The notes: a model not told the origin generated them from the sequence alone. DNA of 41,420 nucleotides from Pseudomonas sp. GM78 (GCF_000282475.1 NZ_AKJF01000130.1:1-41420); one strand, 5' to 3'. Shown: positions 17,952 to 29,412, counted from the first letter of the stretch. Numbers and translations: made by a program.

Positions 17952-19394
17952 ATGTCGTCATCTATACGCAAAGCCATCAATTCGGACGCACTGACCCGCC
18001 TGGCGCAAGCCATAGCGGTGGCTGTGTCCGCGACATTGGCGGGCTGTTCCAGTCATGTGCCGCAGACCGATGCGGCACACGCACCGAATATTGCCGCGCG
18101 CGCCAAACAGAAACCCGTCTTCCTCACCGAAAAGCCCAGCCCGCAGATCCCGCAGGATGTCTGGGAGCGTATGCGCCAGGGCTTCCAGCTGCAGGACGGC
18201 CTGGGTGTCAACCCGCGCATCGAGCAACAACGACTGTGGTTCGCCAGCAATCCGTCCTTCCTCGAAAACGCCGGCGACCGTGGCAGCCTGTACATTCATT
18301 ACATCGTCGAGCGCCTGGAAGAGCGAAACATGCCGCTGGAACTGGCGCTGCTGCCAGTGATTGAAAGCGCCTACAACCCGATGGCCTATTCCCGCGCCAA
18401 TGCGGTGGGCTTGTGGCAATTCATTCCCTCCACCGGGCGTTACTTCAACCTGCGCCAGACCCGTTTCTATGATGGCCGTCGCGACATCACCGCCTCGACC
18501 ACGGCGGCCATGGACTACCTGACTCGCCTGCACGACATGTTCAACGGTGACTGGCTGCTGGCCCTGGCCGCGTACAACGCCGGTGAAGGCACGGTCAGCC
18601 GCGCCATCGAACGCAACGAGCGACTCGGCCTGCCAACCGATTACTGGAACCTGCCGCTGCCCGCCGAGACCCAAGCCTATGTGCCGAAGTTGCTGGCACT
18701 CTCGCAAGTGGTGATGGCGCCGGATGCCTACGGTGTGAACCTCAATCCGATCGCCAACGAACCGTATTTCCAGGTCGTCGAAATCAACCAGCGCATGGAC
18801 CTGTCCAAGGTCGCCGCGGTGGCCAACATCGACGAAGACGAGCTGTTCCAGCTCAACCCCGCCTTCAAGCAACGCACCACCATCGACGGCCCGCAGCACT
18901 TGCTGGTACCCACTTCCAAGGCACAGCTGCTGACTACCAGCCTGCAGACCATGCGCCCGGAAGAGTTGATCAGCAAGAAACAGCTCAAACCGGTTTTCGA
19001 AGGGTCTGACGATACACAGCTGGCGGGCGTCAAGCGTAGCTATCGGGTCAAGCGCGGCGACAACCTGGGCTCCATAGCCAAGGCCAACAATGTCAACGTC
19101 AAGGACCTGCAACGCTGGAACAAATTGAGCGGCAGGAATCTCAAGGCTGGCCAGACGCTGGTCATGCAAGACACCAGCAAGCGTAACTCGGGGCGCATCA
19201 ATACCGTGGTCGCAGCCAAGTCCAAGAGCAACGCCGAGAAGTCGCAATCCCAGTACAAGGTGCAACGGGGCGATTCGCTGTACATGGTAGCCAAGCGCTT
19301 CAACGTTGAAATGCAACACCTCAAGCGCTGGAATCCTCGTGTTGGCCAGGCCTTGAAGCCAGGGCAGATGTTGACGGTTTCCAATCCGCATTAA
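17952..19394 (+). CDS. mltD: Membrane-bound lytic murein transglycosylase D
   Basis: A 480-aa outer-membrane lipoprotein that cleaves peptidoglycan glycan strands to 1,6-anhydromuropeptides. The lipobox is LAGC with Cys32. The SLT domain spans about 110-230, with catalytic Glu138 in IESAYNP and AVGLWQFIPSTGRYF downstream. Two LysM repeats (YRVKRGDNLGSIAK near 365 and YKVQRGDSLYMVAK near 433) bind peptidoglycan. The start at the ATG 17952 gives a proper lipoprotein signal; an earlier TTG is not needed. It follows gloB, as in P. aeruginosa. Confidence 0.95.
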   Translation: MSSSIRKAINSDALTRLAQAIAVAVSATLAGCSSHVPQTDAAHAPNIAARAKQKPVFLTEKPSPQIPQDVWERMRQGFQLQDGLGVNPRIEQQRLWFASNPSFLENAGDRGSLYIHYIVERLEERNMPLELALLPVIESAYNPMAYSRANAVGLWQFIPSTGRYFNLRQTRFYDGRRDITASTTAAMDYLTRLHDMFNGDWLLALAAYNAGEGTVSRAIERNERLGLPTDYWNLPLPAETQAYVPKLLALSQVVMAPDAYGVNLNPIANEPYFQVVEINQRMDLSKVAAVANIDEDELFQLNPAFKQRTTIDGPQHLLVPTSKAQLLTTSLQTMRPEELISKKQLKPVFEGSDDTQLAGVKRSYRVKRGDNLGSIAKANNVNVKDLQRWNKLSGRNLKAGQTLVMQDTSKRNSGRINTVVAAKSKSNAEKSQSQYKVQRGDSLYMVAKRFNVEMQHLKRWNPRVGQALKPGQMLTVSNPH

Positions 19395-19411
19395 AAATTG
19401 ATGTGATGCCG

Positions 19412-19487
19412 AAAAGATCGCAGCCTGCGGCAGCTCCTACAGGGAAACTCATTCCTCTGTAGGAGCTGCCGCAGGCTGCGATCTTTT
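19412..19487. terminator. Long REP-type hairpin, likely bidirectional terminator after mltD
   Basis: Arms AAAAGATCGCAGCCTGCGGC and its complement pair perfectly over about 32 bp with a short loop. A-runs and T-runs flank the arms, so transcripts from either side would end in a strong hairpin followed by U. It is the GATCGCAGCCTNCGGCAGCTCC repeat family, also found at 35618-35733. It separates mltD from the npp operon. Confidence 0.75.
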
Positions 19488-19553
19488 TCCTGTCCATACA
19501 AGCTGTTACTGTACGATCCATAATGCCCAAGCCGCCCGGATCGGATTCCTTAT

Positions 19554-21386
19554 TTGAAGCGTCCCCTCCTCCTGCTCCTGATCAGCCTGGCCTTGAGCTC
19601 CACCGCAAGCGCGACGATCAGCGAAAGCCATGGTTATGCGCAGTTCGGCACGCTCAAGTACCCGGCCAGATTTACCCACTTCGACTGGGTCAACCCGCAA
19701 GCGCCCAAGGGCGGTACGTTGCGGGTCATGGCATTTGGCACCTTCGATACGCTCAATCCCTACACCTTCAAGGGCACAAGCCCGGTTGCCACACCCAATT
19801 TCCTGCAGTACGGCATCAACGAGCTCAACGAGCCGCTGATGGTCGGCACCGGCCAATACGCGCCGCTAGGTGACGAGCCGACCTCCAGTTACGGCCTGAT
19901 CGCCCAATCAGTGGAATACAGCGAGGACCGCAGCTGGGTAGTCTTCAACTTGCGCCCGCAAGCACGCTTCCACGACGGCACGCCGATCACCGCCTATGAC
20001 GTGGCATTCTCCTACCGCCTGCTGCTCAAGGAAGGCCATCCGCAGTACCGCACCAACCTGCAGGAAGTGTCGCGGGTCGACATCCTCAGCCCGCAGCGCA
20101 TACGGTTCGTGTTCAAGCGTGCCGGAAATCCCCTGCTGATCCTGCGCCTGGGGGAGTTGCCGGTGTTGCCGCAGCATTACTGGAAAGGTCGCGACTTCAA
20201 GGCCACCACCTTCGAGCCACCGCTGGGCAGCGGGCCGTATCGCATCACTTCGGTCACGCCAGGGCGGCAGATTGTGTTCGAAAGGGTCAAGGACTATTGG
20301 GGCAAGGACCTGCCGGTCAATCGCGGCAAATACAATTTCGACCGCATGGAAGTCGAGTTCTACCGTGACAGTGACGTGGCGTTCGAAGCGTTCAAGGCCG
20401 GCGAGTTCGACATCTACATCGAGCACCAGGCGAAGAACTGGGTCACCGGCTACAACTTCCCGGCGATTCGTCGCGGCGAGGTAATCAAGGCGCAGATCCC
20501 GCACCAGATCCCGACCCAGACCCAGGGCCTGTTCATGAACAGCCGTCGCCCGACGTTCGCCGAGACCAGGGTTCGTGAAGCACTGGGCCTGATGTTCGAC
20601 TTCGAGTGGACCAACCGCACGCTGTTCAGCGGCGCCTACCAACGCGCCATGAGTTACTACCCCAACAGCGAGTTCTCCGCCAGCGGGCTGCCGGTCGGCC
20701 ATGAATGGCTGTTGCTCAAGCCGTATCGCGAGCAACTGCCAGCCAAGCTGTTCACCGAACCTTTCAGCCTGCCGCAGACCCCGGGCCGTGGCATTCCCCG
20801 GGACACCCTGCGCAAGGCCTTGGCCCTGCTTGCCGAGGCCGGCTGGAAGCTCAACGGCCAGCGCTTGCAAAACGCGGCCGGTCAACCGCTGCGCCTGGAG
20901 ATCCTGCTGGTCAACCCGAACCTGGAACGCATCCTGCAACCCTACGTCGAGAATCTCGCCAGCATCGGCATCGACGCCAAACTGCGCACGGTCGATCGCG
21001 CACAGTACAAGCAGCGCCTCGATCAGTTCGATTTCGACATGATCCTGATGACCCTCAACCAGACCCTCAGCCCGGGCCTCGAGCAATGGCAGTACTTTCA
21101 TTCCAGCCAGGCCACGGTCAAGGGCAGCAAGAACTACGCGGGCATTGCCAACCCGGTGGTGGACCACCTGCTCGAACAATTGCTCGCCGCCAAGACCCGC
21201 GATGAACAGGTCGCCGCCGGCAAGGCGCTGGACCGCACGTTGTTGTGGCAGCACTACATCATTCCCAACTGGTATCTCAATTATCACCGCCTGGCGTACC
21301 GCAACCGGTTCGCCTTCGTCACGACGCCGCCCTACACTCTGGGACTGAGCGCGTGGTGGCTGAAATCTTCGGAGAAAGATCGATGA
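19554..21386 (+). CDS. nppA1: ABC transporter periplasmic binding protein (NppA1/YejA-like)
   Basis: A 610-aa family-5 extracellular solute-binding protein for peptides. A signal peptide (basic MKRP, LLLLLISLALSS, cleavage after ASA near residue 20) directs it to the periplasm. The mature part has YPARFTHFDWVNPQAPKGG and NFLQYGINELNEPLM, typical of YejA/NppA. The only start that keeps the signal peptide is the TTG at 19554: the frame is closed by TAA at 19521, and the ATG at 19523 is in another frame. In P. aeruginosa the equivalent operon nppA1A2BCD is reported to import peptidyl-nucleoside antibiotics. Its stop overlaps the nppA2 start. Confidence 0.92.
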   Translation: MKRPLLLLLISLALSSTASATISESHGYAQFGTLKYPARFTHFDWVNPQAPKGGTLRVMAFGTFDTLNPYTFKGTSPVATPNFLQYGINELNEPLMVGTGQYAPLGDEPTSSYGLIAQSVEYSEDRSWVVFNLRPQARFHDGTPITAYDVAFSYRLLLKEGHPQYRTNLQEVSRVDILSPQRIRFVFKRAGNPLLILRLGELPVLPQHYWKGRDFKATTFEPPLGSGPYRITSVTPGRQIVFERVKDYWGKDLPVNRGKYNFDRMEVEFYRDSDVAFEAFKAGEFDIYIEHQAKNWVTGYNFPAIRRGEVIKAQIPHQIPTQTQGLFMNSRRPTFAETRVREALGLMFDFEWTNRTLFSGAYQRAMSYYPNSEFSASGLPVGHEWLLLKPYREQLPAKLFTEPFSLPQTPGRGIPRDTLRKALALLAEAGWKLNGQRLQNAAGQPLRLEILLVNPNLERILQPYVENLASIGIDAKLRTVDRAQYKQRLDQFDFDMILMTLNQTLSPGLEQWQYFHSSQATVKGSKNYAGIANPVVDHLLEQLLAAKTRDEQVAAGKALDRTLLWQHYIIPNWYLNYHRLAYRNRFAFVTTPPYTLGLSAWWLKSSEKDR

Positions 21387-23212
21387 AATCCGCAAGTGGC
21401 CTGCTCGCCCTGTTGTTCGCAGGATGGGCCTTCGCCGCCCCGCAACATGCCCTGACCCTGTACAACGAACCGCCGAAATACCCGGCCGACTTCAAGCATT
21501 TCGATTACGTCGACCCGGACGCCCCCAAGGGCGGAAAATTCCGCCAGGCCGGCTTCGGCGGCTTTGACAGCCTCAACCCGTTCATCAGCAAGGGCGTCGC
21601 GGCCAACGACATCGACCTGATCTACGACACCCTGGCCCGACAGAGCCTGGACGAGCCTTTCACGGAATATGGCCTGATCGCCGGCAAGATCGAAAAAGCC
21701 CCTAACAACGACTGGGTGCGTTTCTACCTGCGACCCGAAGCGCGTTTCCATGATGGTCATCCGGTGCGCGCCGAAGACGTGGTGTTCAGCTTCCAGACCC
21801 TGGTCAAGGATGGCGCACCGATGTTTCGCGGCTACTACAGCGACGTCGAAGACGTGGTCGCCGAAGATCCACTCACGGTGCTGTTCAAGTTCAAGCACAG
21901 CAACAACCGCGAATTGCCGTTGATCCTCGGCCAGCTGCCGGTGCTGCCCAAGCACTGGTGGGGGAGCCGCGACTTCAACAAGGGCAACCTGGAAGTCCCG
22001 CTCGGCAGCGGCCCGTACAAGGTCACCGAAGTGAAGGCCGGGCGCTCGGTGCGCTATGAACGGGTCAAGGATTACTGGGGCAAGGACTTGCCGATCAACC
22101 GCGGTTTCTACAACTTCGACGTGATGACCACCGACTACTATCGCGACAACACGGTGGCGCTGGAAGGCCTGAAGGCCGGGCAGTTCGATTACTGGCTTGA
22201 GATGACCGCAAAGAACTGGGCCAACGCCTACAATATCCCGGCAGTGACCGAAGGCCGGCTGATCAAGGAACAGATCCCCAACGGCAATCCCACCGGCATG
22301 CAGGGCTTCGTGTTCAACCTGCGCCGCCCGCTGTTCCAGGACGTGCGCGTGCGCCAGGCCCTGACCCTGCTGCTGGACTTCGAATGGACCAACAAGCAGT
22401 TGTTCAACGGTGCCTACGCAAGGACCCGCAGCTATTTCGAGAACTCGGAAATGGCTGCCACCGGTTTGCCGGATGCCGACCAGTTGGCAATTCTCGATCC
22501 GTTCCGCGGCAAGATTCCCGAGCAGGTGTTCAGCGAGGCGTTCCAGAATCCCGTGACCGATGCCAGCGGCATGATCCGCACCCAGCAACGCAAGGCTTAC
22601 CAACTGCTACAAGAGGCCGGCTGGCGCATCGTCGACGACAAGATGGTCGACGCCACCGGCAAACCGGTAAGCATCGAATTCCTGTTGGCCCAGACCGAGT
22701 TCGAACGGGTGCTGCTGCCATTCAAGCGCAACCTGAGCGACCTCGGCATCGAACTGGTGATCCGCCGGGTCGACGTTTCGCAATACGTCAACCGTGTGCG
22801 CTCGCGGGACTTCGACATGATCGTCGGCAGCTTCCCGCAGTCCAACTCCCCGGGCAACGAACAGCGCGAGTTCTGGATGACCGCGGCCGCAGACAAACCC
22901 GGCAGCCGCAACTCCATGGGCCTGAAGGACCCGGTGGTGGACCAGTTGGTGGAGCAATTGATTAACGCCGATTCGCGCAAAAGCCTGGTGGCCCACGCCC
23001 GCGCACTGGACCGCGTGCTGCAATGGGGTTATTACGTCATCCCCAACTGGCACATCAAGACTTGGCGCGTGGCGTACTGGAACCACATCGGCCACCCCAA
23101 GGTCTCGCCTAAATATGACATCGGTATCAACACCTGGTGGATCAAGCCCGATGCGAAACCGGCCATAGAGATCGAAACCAAATTGCAAGCCGACCCTGCG
23201 GGCACGGAGTAA
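21383..23212 (+). CDS. nppA2: ABC transporter periplasmic binding protein (NppA2/YejA-like)
   Basis: A 609-aa second binding protein and tandem paralogue of the preceding one. Shared landmarks are [27 protein letters not shown], and the [15 protein letters not shown] and [14 protein letters not shown] segments. The signal peptide is [20 protein letters not shown]. The ATG overlaps the nppA1 stop (ATGA) and GGAGAAAG gives a strong ribosome site. Earlier in-frame starts lie within nppA1 and lack a signal peptide. Two receptors feeding one permease suggest different ligands or subclasses of oligopeptide. Confidence 0.94.
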   Translation: MKSASGLLALLFAGWAFAAPQHALTLYNEPPKYPADFKHFDYVDPDAPKGGKFRQAGFGGFDSLNPFISKGVAANDIDLIYDTLARQSLDEPFTEYGLIAGKIEKAPNNDWVRFYLRPEARFHDGHPVRAEDVVFSFQTLVKDGAPMFRGYYSDVEDVVAEDPLTVLFKFKHSNNRELPLILGQLPVLPKHWWGSRDFNKGNLEVPLGSGPYKVTEVKAGRSVRYERVKDYWGKDLPINRGFYNFDVMTTDYYRDNTVALEGLKAGQFDYWLEMTAKNWANAYNIPAVTEGRLIKEQIPNGNPTGMQGFVFNLRRPLFQDVRVRQALTLLLDFEWTNKQLFNGAYARTRSYFENSEMAATGLPDADQLAILDPFRGKIPEQVFSEAFQNPVTDASGMIRTQQRKAYQLLQEAGWRIVDDKMVDATGKPVSIEFLLAQTEFERVLLPFKRNLSDLGIELVIRRVDVSQYVNRVRSRDFDMIVGSFPQSNSPGNEQREFWMTAAADKPGSRNSMGLKDPVVDQLVEQLINADSRKSLVAHARALDRVLQWGYYVIPNWHIKTWRVAYWNHIGHPKVSPKYDIGINTWWIKPDAKPAIEIETKLQADPAGTE

Positions 23213-23216
23213 TCAG

Positions 23217-24290
23217 ATGCTGGCGTATATTTTTCGGCGACTGCTGCTGATCATCCCGACACTGTTCGGCATCCTGCTGATCAACTTCGTGATCATCCAG
23301 GCGGCCCCCGGTGGCCCCGTGGAACAGATGATCGCCAAGCTCGAGGGCTTCGAAGGTGCCACCAGCCGCATCGCCGGTGGCGGTGCCGAGGTGTCGGTGG
23401 CAGGCTCCGCCTACCGCGGCGCCCAAGGCCTGGACCCGGCGCTGATCAAGGAAATCGAGCACATGTACGGCTTCGACAAATCGGCGCCGGAACGCTTGTG
23501 GATCATGGTCAAGAACTATGCCGCCCTGGATTTCGGCGACAGCTTCTTTCGAGACGCCAAGGTCATCGACCTGATCAAGGAAAAGATGCCGGTGTCGATC
23601 TCCCTCGGGCTGTGGAGCACCCTGATCATGTACCTGGTGTCGATCCCCCTGGGGATCGCCAAGGCCACGCGGCACGGCAGCCACTTCGACGTCTGGACCA
23701 GTTCGGCAATCATCGTCGGCTACGCGATCCCGGCGTTCCTGTTCGCCATCCTGCTGATCGTGGTGTTTGCCGGCGGCAGTTACCTGGACTGGTTCCCGTT
23801 GCGCGGGCTGACCTCGAACAACTTCGACGAGTTGAGCATGGGCGGCAAGATCCTCGACTACTTCTGGCACCTGGCGCTTCCGGTGACCGCCTTGGTGATC
23901 GGCAACTTCGCGACCATGACCCTGCTGACCAAAAACAGCTTCCTCGATGAAATCAACAAGCAGTACGTGGTCACCGCCAAGGCCAAGGGCCTGACCAATC
24001 ACAAGGTTCTGTACGGGCATGTGTTTCGCAACGCCATGCTGCTGGTGATCGCCGGTTTCCCCTCGGCGTTCATCGGCATCTTCTTCACCGGCTCGTTGCT
24101 GGTGGAGGTGATCTTCTCCCTCGACGGCCTGGGCCTGATGAGTTTCGAAGCGGCGATCAACCGCGATTACCCGGTGGTCTTCGGAACCCTGTTCATCTTC
24201 ACCCTGCTGGGGCTGGTGGTGAAACTGATCGGCGACCTCACCTACACCTTCGTCGATCCGCGCATCGACTTCGAAAGCCGGGAGCATTGA
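23217..24290 (+). CDS. nppB: ABC transporter inner-membrane permease (NppB/YejB-like)
   Basis: A 357-aa permease with about six membrane helices. The N-terminus [20 protein letters not shown] is the first helix of DppB/YejB proteins. The family insertion around 40-75 ([15 protein letters not shown]) is characteristic of YejB. The EAA-like loop contacting the ATPase is [20 protein letters not shown] near 245-264. The start is 4 nt after the nppA2 stop, so the genes are co-translated. Confidence 0.95.
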   Translation: MLAYIFRRLLLIIPTLFGILLINFVIIQAAPGGPVEQMIAKLEGFEGATSRIAGGGAEVSVAGSAYRGAQGLDPALIKEIEHMYGFDKSAPERLWIMVKNYAALDFGDSFFRDAKVIDLIKEKMPVSISLGLWSTLIMYLVSIPLGIAKATRHGSHFDVWTSSAIIVGYAIPAFLFAILLIVVFAGGSYLDWFPLRGLTSNNFDELSMGGKILDYFWHLALPVTALVIGNFATMTLLTKNSFLDEINKQYVVTAKAKGLTNHKVLYGHVFRNAMLLVIAGFPSAFIGIFFTGSLLVEVIFSLDGLGLMSFEAAINRDYPVVFGTLFIFTLLGLVVKLIGDLTYTFVDPRIDFESREH

Positions 24291-24291
24291 G

Positions 24292-25311
24292 ATGAACCTG
24301 TCCCCTCTCAATCGCCGACGTTTCGAACTGTTCAAGGCCAACAAACGTGGCTGGTGGTCGATGTGGCTGTTCCTGATCCTGTTCGGCGCCAGCCTCGGCG
24401 CCGAGTTGATCGCCAACGACAAGCCGCTGGTGGTGCACTACGACAACGGCTGGTACTTCCCTGCCCTCAAGCGCTACCCGGAAACCATCTTCGGCGGCGA
24501 ATTCCCGCTGGAAGCCAACTACAAGAGCCCGTACATCCGCGAACTGCTCAAGGCCAAGGACGCCTGGGTGCTGTGGGCGCCGATTCCCTACAGCTACCAG
24601 AGCATCAACTACGACTTGAAGGTCCCGGCCCCCGCGCCACCGTCAGCCGATAACCTGCTGGGCACCGATGACCAGGGCCGCGACGTGCTGGCGCGGGTGA
24701 TCTACGGCTTCCGAATTTCCGTGTTGTTTGCCCTGACGCTGACGTTGCTCAGCTCGCTCATCGGTGTGATCGCCGGCGCGCTTCAGGGTTTCTACGGCGG
24801 CTGGGTGGATCTGGCCGGGCAGCGTTTCCTGGAGATCTGGTCCGGGTTGCCGGTGCTGTATCTGCTGATTATCCTCGCCAGCTTCGTCCAGCCGAACTTC
24901 TGGTGGCTGCTGGGGATCATGCTGCTGTTTTCCTGGATGAGCCTGGTGGACGTGGTGCGCGCCGAGTTCCTGCGTGGGCGTAATCTTGAATACGTGCGTG
25001 CAGCCCGGGCATTGGGCATGCAGAATGGCGCGATCATGTTCCGTCATATCCTGCCCAACGCCATGGTCTCGACCATGACCTTCATGCCGTTCATCCTGAC
25101 CGGCGCCATCGGCACGCTGACCGCCCTGGACTTCCTCGGCTTCGGCTTGCCGGCTGGCAGTCCGTCGCTGGGCGAGCTTGTGGCCCAGGGCAAATCCAAC
25201 CTGCAAGCGCCCTGGCTGGGCATGAGCGCGTTTGCGGTGCTGGCGTTGATGTTGAGTTTGCTGGTGTTCATCGGCGAGTCCGCTCGCGATGCCTTCGACC
25301 CGAGGAAGTGA
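24292..25311 (+). CDS. nppC: ABC transporter inner-membrane permease (NppC/YejE-like)
   Basis: A 339-aa permease, partner of NppB. The YejE-typical N-terminus SPLNRRRFELFKANKRGWWS precedes the first helix. A large periplasmic loop (about 45-125) follows, then the transmembrane core. The ATPase-contact loop is EYVRAARALGMQNGAIMFRH. LLGTDDQGRDVLARVIYGFR is the conserved family segment before helix 2. The ATG at 24292 lies 1 nt after the nppB stop. Confidence 0.95.
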   Translation: MNLSPLNRRRFELFKANKRGWWSMWLFLILFGASLGAELIANDKPLVVHYDNGWYFPALKRYPETIFGGEFPLEANYKSPYIRELLKAKDAWVLWAPIPYSYQSINYDLKVPAPAPPSADNLLGTDDQGRDVLARVIYGFRISVLFALTLTLLSSLIGVIAGALQGFYGGWVDLAGQRFLEIWSGLPVLYLLIILASFVQPNFWWLLGIMLLFSWMSLVDVVRAEFLRGRNLEYVRAARALGMQNGAIMFRHILPNAMVSTMTFMPFILTGAIGTLTALDFLGFGLPAGSPSLGELVAQGKSNLQAPWLGMSAFAVLALMLSLLVFIGESARDAFDPRK

Positions 25312-25312
25312 A

Positions 25313-26923
<1,611 letters not shown>

Positions 26924-26943
26924 CCTGAAAAGAGGAGCAACAC

Positions 26944-27738
26944 ATGGGTTTTCTCGCCGGTAAGCGCGTACTGATCGTCGGTGTCGCCAGCAAGCTGTCC
27001 ATCGCATCCGGCATCGCTGCCGCCATGCATCGCGAGGGCGCTGAGCTTGCCTTCACTTATCAGAACGACAAACTCAAGGGTCGTGTCGAAGAGTTCGCAC
27101 AAGGCTGGGGTTCGAGCCCTGAGCTGTGCTTCCCGTGCGACGTGGCCAGCGATGCCGAAATCGCCAAGGTCTTCGAAGAGCTGAGCAAGAAGTGGGACGG
27201 CCTGGACTGCATCGTGCACTCCGTGGGCTTCGCCCCGGGCGACCAACTGGACGGCGACTTCACCGAAGCCACCACCCGTGAAGGTTTCCGCATCGCTCAC
27301 GACATCAGCGCCTACAGCTTCGTGGCCCTGGCCAAGGCCGGCCGCGAAATGATGAAAGGCCGCAACGGCAGCCTGCTGACCCTGTCGTACCTGGGCGCCG
27401 AGCGCACCATGCCAAACTACAACGTAATGGGCATGGCCAAGGCTTCCCTGGAAGCCGGCGTTCGTTACCTGGCCGGCTCCCTGGGCCCGGACGGTACTCG
27501 CGTGAACTGCGTATCGGCTGGCCCGATCCGCACCCTCGCCGCTTCCGGCATCAAGAACTTCCGCAAGATGCTGGCCGCCAACGAAGCGCAAACCCCGCTG
27601 CGTCGCAACGTCACCATCGAAGAAGTCGGCAACGCCGGCGCCTTCCTGTGCTCGGACCTGGCGTCCGGCATCAGCGGCGAAATCATGTACGTGGACGGTG
27701 GTTTCAACACCACGGCCATGGGCAACATCGAAGAGTGA
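26944..27738 (+). CDS. fabI: Enoyl-[acyl-carrier-protein] reductase (NADH)
   Basis: A 264-aa SDR-fold enzyme that reduces trans-2-enoyl-ACP in the last step of each fatty acid elongation cycle. The nucleotide loop is [13 protein letters not shown] at about 13-25. The catalytic residues are Tyr149, Tyr159 and Lys166, in [13 protein letters not shown] and VMGMAKAS. It has the triclosan-target type sequence. GAGGAG lies 7 nt before the ATG. It closes the npp transcription unit and ends in a strong terminator. Its last six codons are duplicated 6.3 kb downstream. Confidence 0.97.
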   Translation: MGFLAGKRVLIVGVASKLSIASGIAAAMHREGAELAFTYQNDKLKGRVEEFAQGWGSSPELCFPCDVASDAEIAKVFEELSKKWDGLDCIVHSVGFAPGDQLDGDFTEATTREGFRIAHDISAYSFVALAKAGREMMKGRNGSLLTLSYLGAERTMPNYNVMGMAKASLEAGVRYLAGSLGPDGTRVNCVSAGPIRTLAASGIKNFRKMLAANEAQTPLRRNVTIEEVGNAGAFLCSDLASGISGEIMYVDGGFNTTAMGNIEE

Positions 27739-27766
27739 TCTTCGGTTAGCTATTAAAAAACCCGCC
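27716..27766 (+). repeat. fabI 3'-end direct repeat, copy 1
   Basis: A 51-bp stretch covers the last six codons of fabI, its stop, and the A-run and ascending arm of its terminator. The first 27 bases are identical to those at 34035-34061 and the whole shows four mismatches. The two copies bracket the toxin/SET/delta-60 block. Confidence 0.9.
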
Positions 27767-27786
27767 GATACTAGCGGGTTTTTTAA
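27753..27786. terminator. Bidirectional intrinsic terminator of fabI and the delta-60 gene
   Basis: The stem is AACCCGC / GCGGGTT with an 8-nt loop, flanked by a run of A on the left and T on the right. It works for fabI on the plus strand and, 55 nt after its stop, for the convergent delta-60 gene. The second fabI tail at 34035 has an equivalent hairpin. Confidence 0.93.
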
Positions 27787-27840
27787 TGCATTCTCTCCGC
27801 CTCCCACAAACTAATCCGCACTCATACTTCAGCGAGAAGA

Positions 27841-29076
27841 TTAAAGCTGGACGCCCAGAATTTTTGGAACTTTGGCGCCCGCGTTGATGGTTTTGCCCAT
27901 ATTACTGACAACAATCATTCGACTGCTGGCATGCTGGACTATCACGTCTTCCAGCACTCCCTCCGCGTGTAGCGCAATTCCCTCGTTGGCGAATGTAGAA
28001 TCGAGTGCACCGGTTTCGTCGATACGCATCCAATACAATCGCTGATCGGGGTAATCGTACGTTCCTGCAACAAGGATTTTTTTATCTGCTTGAACAGAAA
28101 CGATTGGAGTGTCTAAAAAATAAGTATCCATTTGCACAGCCACTGCCCCCCCTCCATTGAACAAAGGATCCGACATGCCGTCATTCAGGAAACGGTGAAT
28201 CTGGATGTAAGGGTTATCGTCGACGTTGGGGTCCGGGGCTATGGCGACTACAATTTTATTGTTGTCCAATACCATCGATCCAAACACAGTGTACTCGCTA
28301 TTTTTCCATTGCCCGCCATTTGCGAAAGTCGTGTCCAGCGTCCCATCACGGTGATAACAAGCCAGGGTCGCCCTAGAAAGTCCAATCCCCATAGACGGGC
28401 GATCAGAAAGTCCAAATATGATAAAACGCTCGTCCGGCAAGATGGCGATGCTGAAAATCTGGGTTTGTTCGGCGAACCTGACCTCGACCATCCCTGTCCC
28501 GTTGAAATTCAGATCGGGGTTCCCCTGACTATCAAAACAGTAGATACGGCCAGCGGAATCGATAAGTGGGCCACCATTCTCATTAACTGCGTAGCTTTCA
28601 GCCACCAGCAGGTGACCATCGGACCTCAAGCATGCTGCCGGCGGGTGAGTATTTGAAAACGCTTCCGGGACAACAGGTGGTACGGGCCAGGGCAAAATCT
28701 TCGTACCGAAAATCAGATCGGCGCTTCCACCCTCGTTGAACCGGCTGATCGCCGTTTGCCGACCAAATGGCTCCATACCCGTAGTTCCTATGATGTCGAA
28801 CTTACCGCTATCATGAACCACTACATCGGCTGGGGCATTATAACGAGCTTCGCTAAACCGCCATTCGAATGGCGAGAACTTAGTATCGTTAGTACCTTCA
28901 GCATTAATACGACATACCCAGACAGACCCAGTGCCGTTTCTAGACACATACAGAAGGTTTTCAGCGGAGGTTGCGGCAACACACCGGGACGAACGTACGG
29001 GAAAGTTGAAAATACCTCGTTCGGCAAAGCTATTATCCAAATCACCCGCCTTTAGTATCGTTTCGCTGGCTATCAT
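27841..29076 (-). CDS. Delta-60-repeat beta-propeller protein (intact copy)
   Basis: A 411-aa protein built of delta-60 repeats (DUF5122 type). Units include GDLDNSFAERGIFNF (about 11), GTNDTKFSPFEW (60), GGSADLIFGTKI (115), GNPDLNFNGTG (184), GTLDTTFANGG, GMSDPLFNGGG and GALDSTFANEG. Seven units fit a single beta-propeller. No signal peptide is seen, so the location is open. The ATG at 29076 has AGAGGA upstream; an upstream frame extension lacks support. It lies downstream of the SET region in the same direction but with its own promoter-like dyad. It is a paralogue of the broken gene at 34176-35403. Function unknown. Confidence 0.85.
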   Translation of the reverse strand: MIASETILKAGDLDNSFAERGIFNFPVRSSRCVAATSAENLLYVSRNGTGSVWVCRINAEGTNDTKFSPFEWRFSEARYNAPADVVVHDSGKFDIIGTTGMEPFGRQTAISRFNEGGSADLIFGTKILPWPVPPVVPEAFSNTHPPAACLRSDGHLLVAESYAVNENGGPLIDSAGRIYCFDSQGNPDLNFNGTGMVEVRFAEQTQIFSIAILPDERFIIFGLSDRPSMGIGLSRATLACYHRDGTLDTTFANGGQWKNSEYTVFGSMVLDNNKIVVAIAPDPNVDDNPYIQIHRFLNDGMSDPLFNGGGAVAVQMDTYFLDTPIVSVQADKKILVAGTYDYPDQRLYWMRIDETGALDSTFANEGIALHAEGVLEDVIVQHASSRMIVVSNMGKTINAGAKVPKILGVQL

Positions 29077-29112
29077 GACTAATCCTCTTGATTGGCACTG
29101 TTCGTAGATAGG

Positions 29113-29162
29113 GCCAACATACCGCGGGGCCATAGTGCAGGCTACTGTCAGAAATGACAGTA
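29113..29162 (-). promoter_or_regulatory. Palindromic operator and TATGTT box upstream of the delta-60 gene
   Basis: A perfect dyad, TACTGTCA-N4-TGACAGTA on the plus strand (29143-29162), is followed on the minus strand by 22 nt and then TATGTTGGC (29113-29121). The identical core dyad, spacing and box occur upstream of the paralogous gene at 35494-35542. No -35 consensus is present, so an activator bound to the dyad is likely. The start codon lies about 40 nt beyond the box. Confidence 0.65.
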
Positions 29163-29205
29163 CGATCGAGTAAGGGGCAAGAAAATCAACAGCCAAGCAA
29201 CAGCC

Positions 29206-29412
29206 AAAGCGAGGCGGCCTGACAGCCGACCTGATTGCAGGTCCGGCCGCGCTTCACTGTAGGAGCGATGCTTGCTCGCGATGGGAGTCCAGACAACACG
29301 ATCATCCAGACACGAAGCTTTATCGTTGACGTCCATCGCCAGCGGACTGGCTCCCACAGTGGATTGGAAGATATCTGTAAAAGCCAGGTCGGCTGTCAGG
29401 CCGCCTCGCTTT
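29206..29412. repeat. REP doublet bracketed by 28-bp perfect inverted repeats
   Basis: Arms AAAGCGAGGCGGCCTGACAG onward (29206-29233) and their exact complement (29385-29412) enclose a REP pair. The REP pair is TGTAGGAGCGATGCTTGCTC at about 29258-29285 and a degenerate mate ending GGCTCCCACAGTGGA near 29361. The element fills most of the 396-nt gap between the SET region and the delta-60 gene. The outer arms resemble a fragment at 41255-41310. The rest of the gap holds the delta-60 promoter dyad and no gene. Confidence 0.8.

Noticed and set aside
17958-19391. 477-codon open frame antisense to mltD
   Set aside because: mltD has a lipobox, SLT domain, LysM repeats and a promoter. The antisense product has no recognisable features.
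19908-21395. 495-codon open frame antisense to nppA1
   Set aside because: The composition is typical of a codon shadow, and it spans the nppA1/nppA2 junction.
23142-24422. 426-codon open frame antisense to nppB
   Set aside because: It covers the end of nppA2, all of nppB and the start of nppC. It has no family features, and the plus-strand permease is unambiguous.
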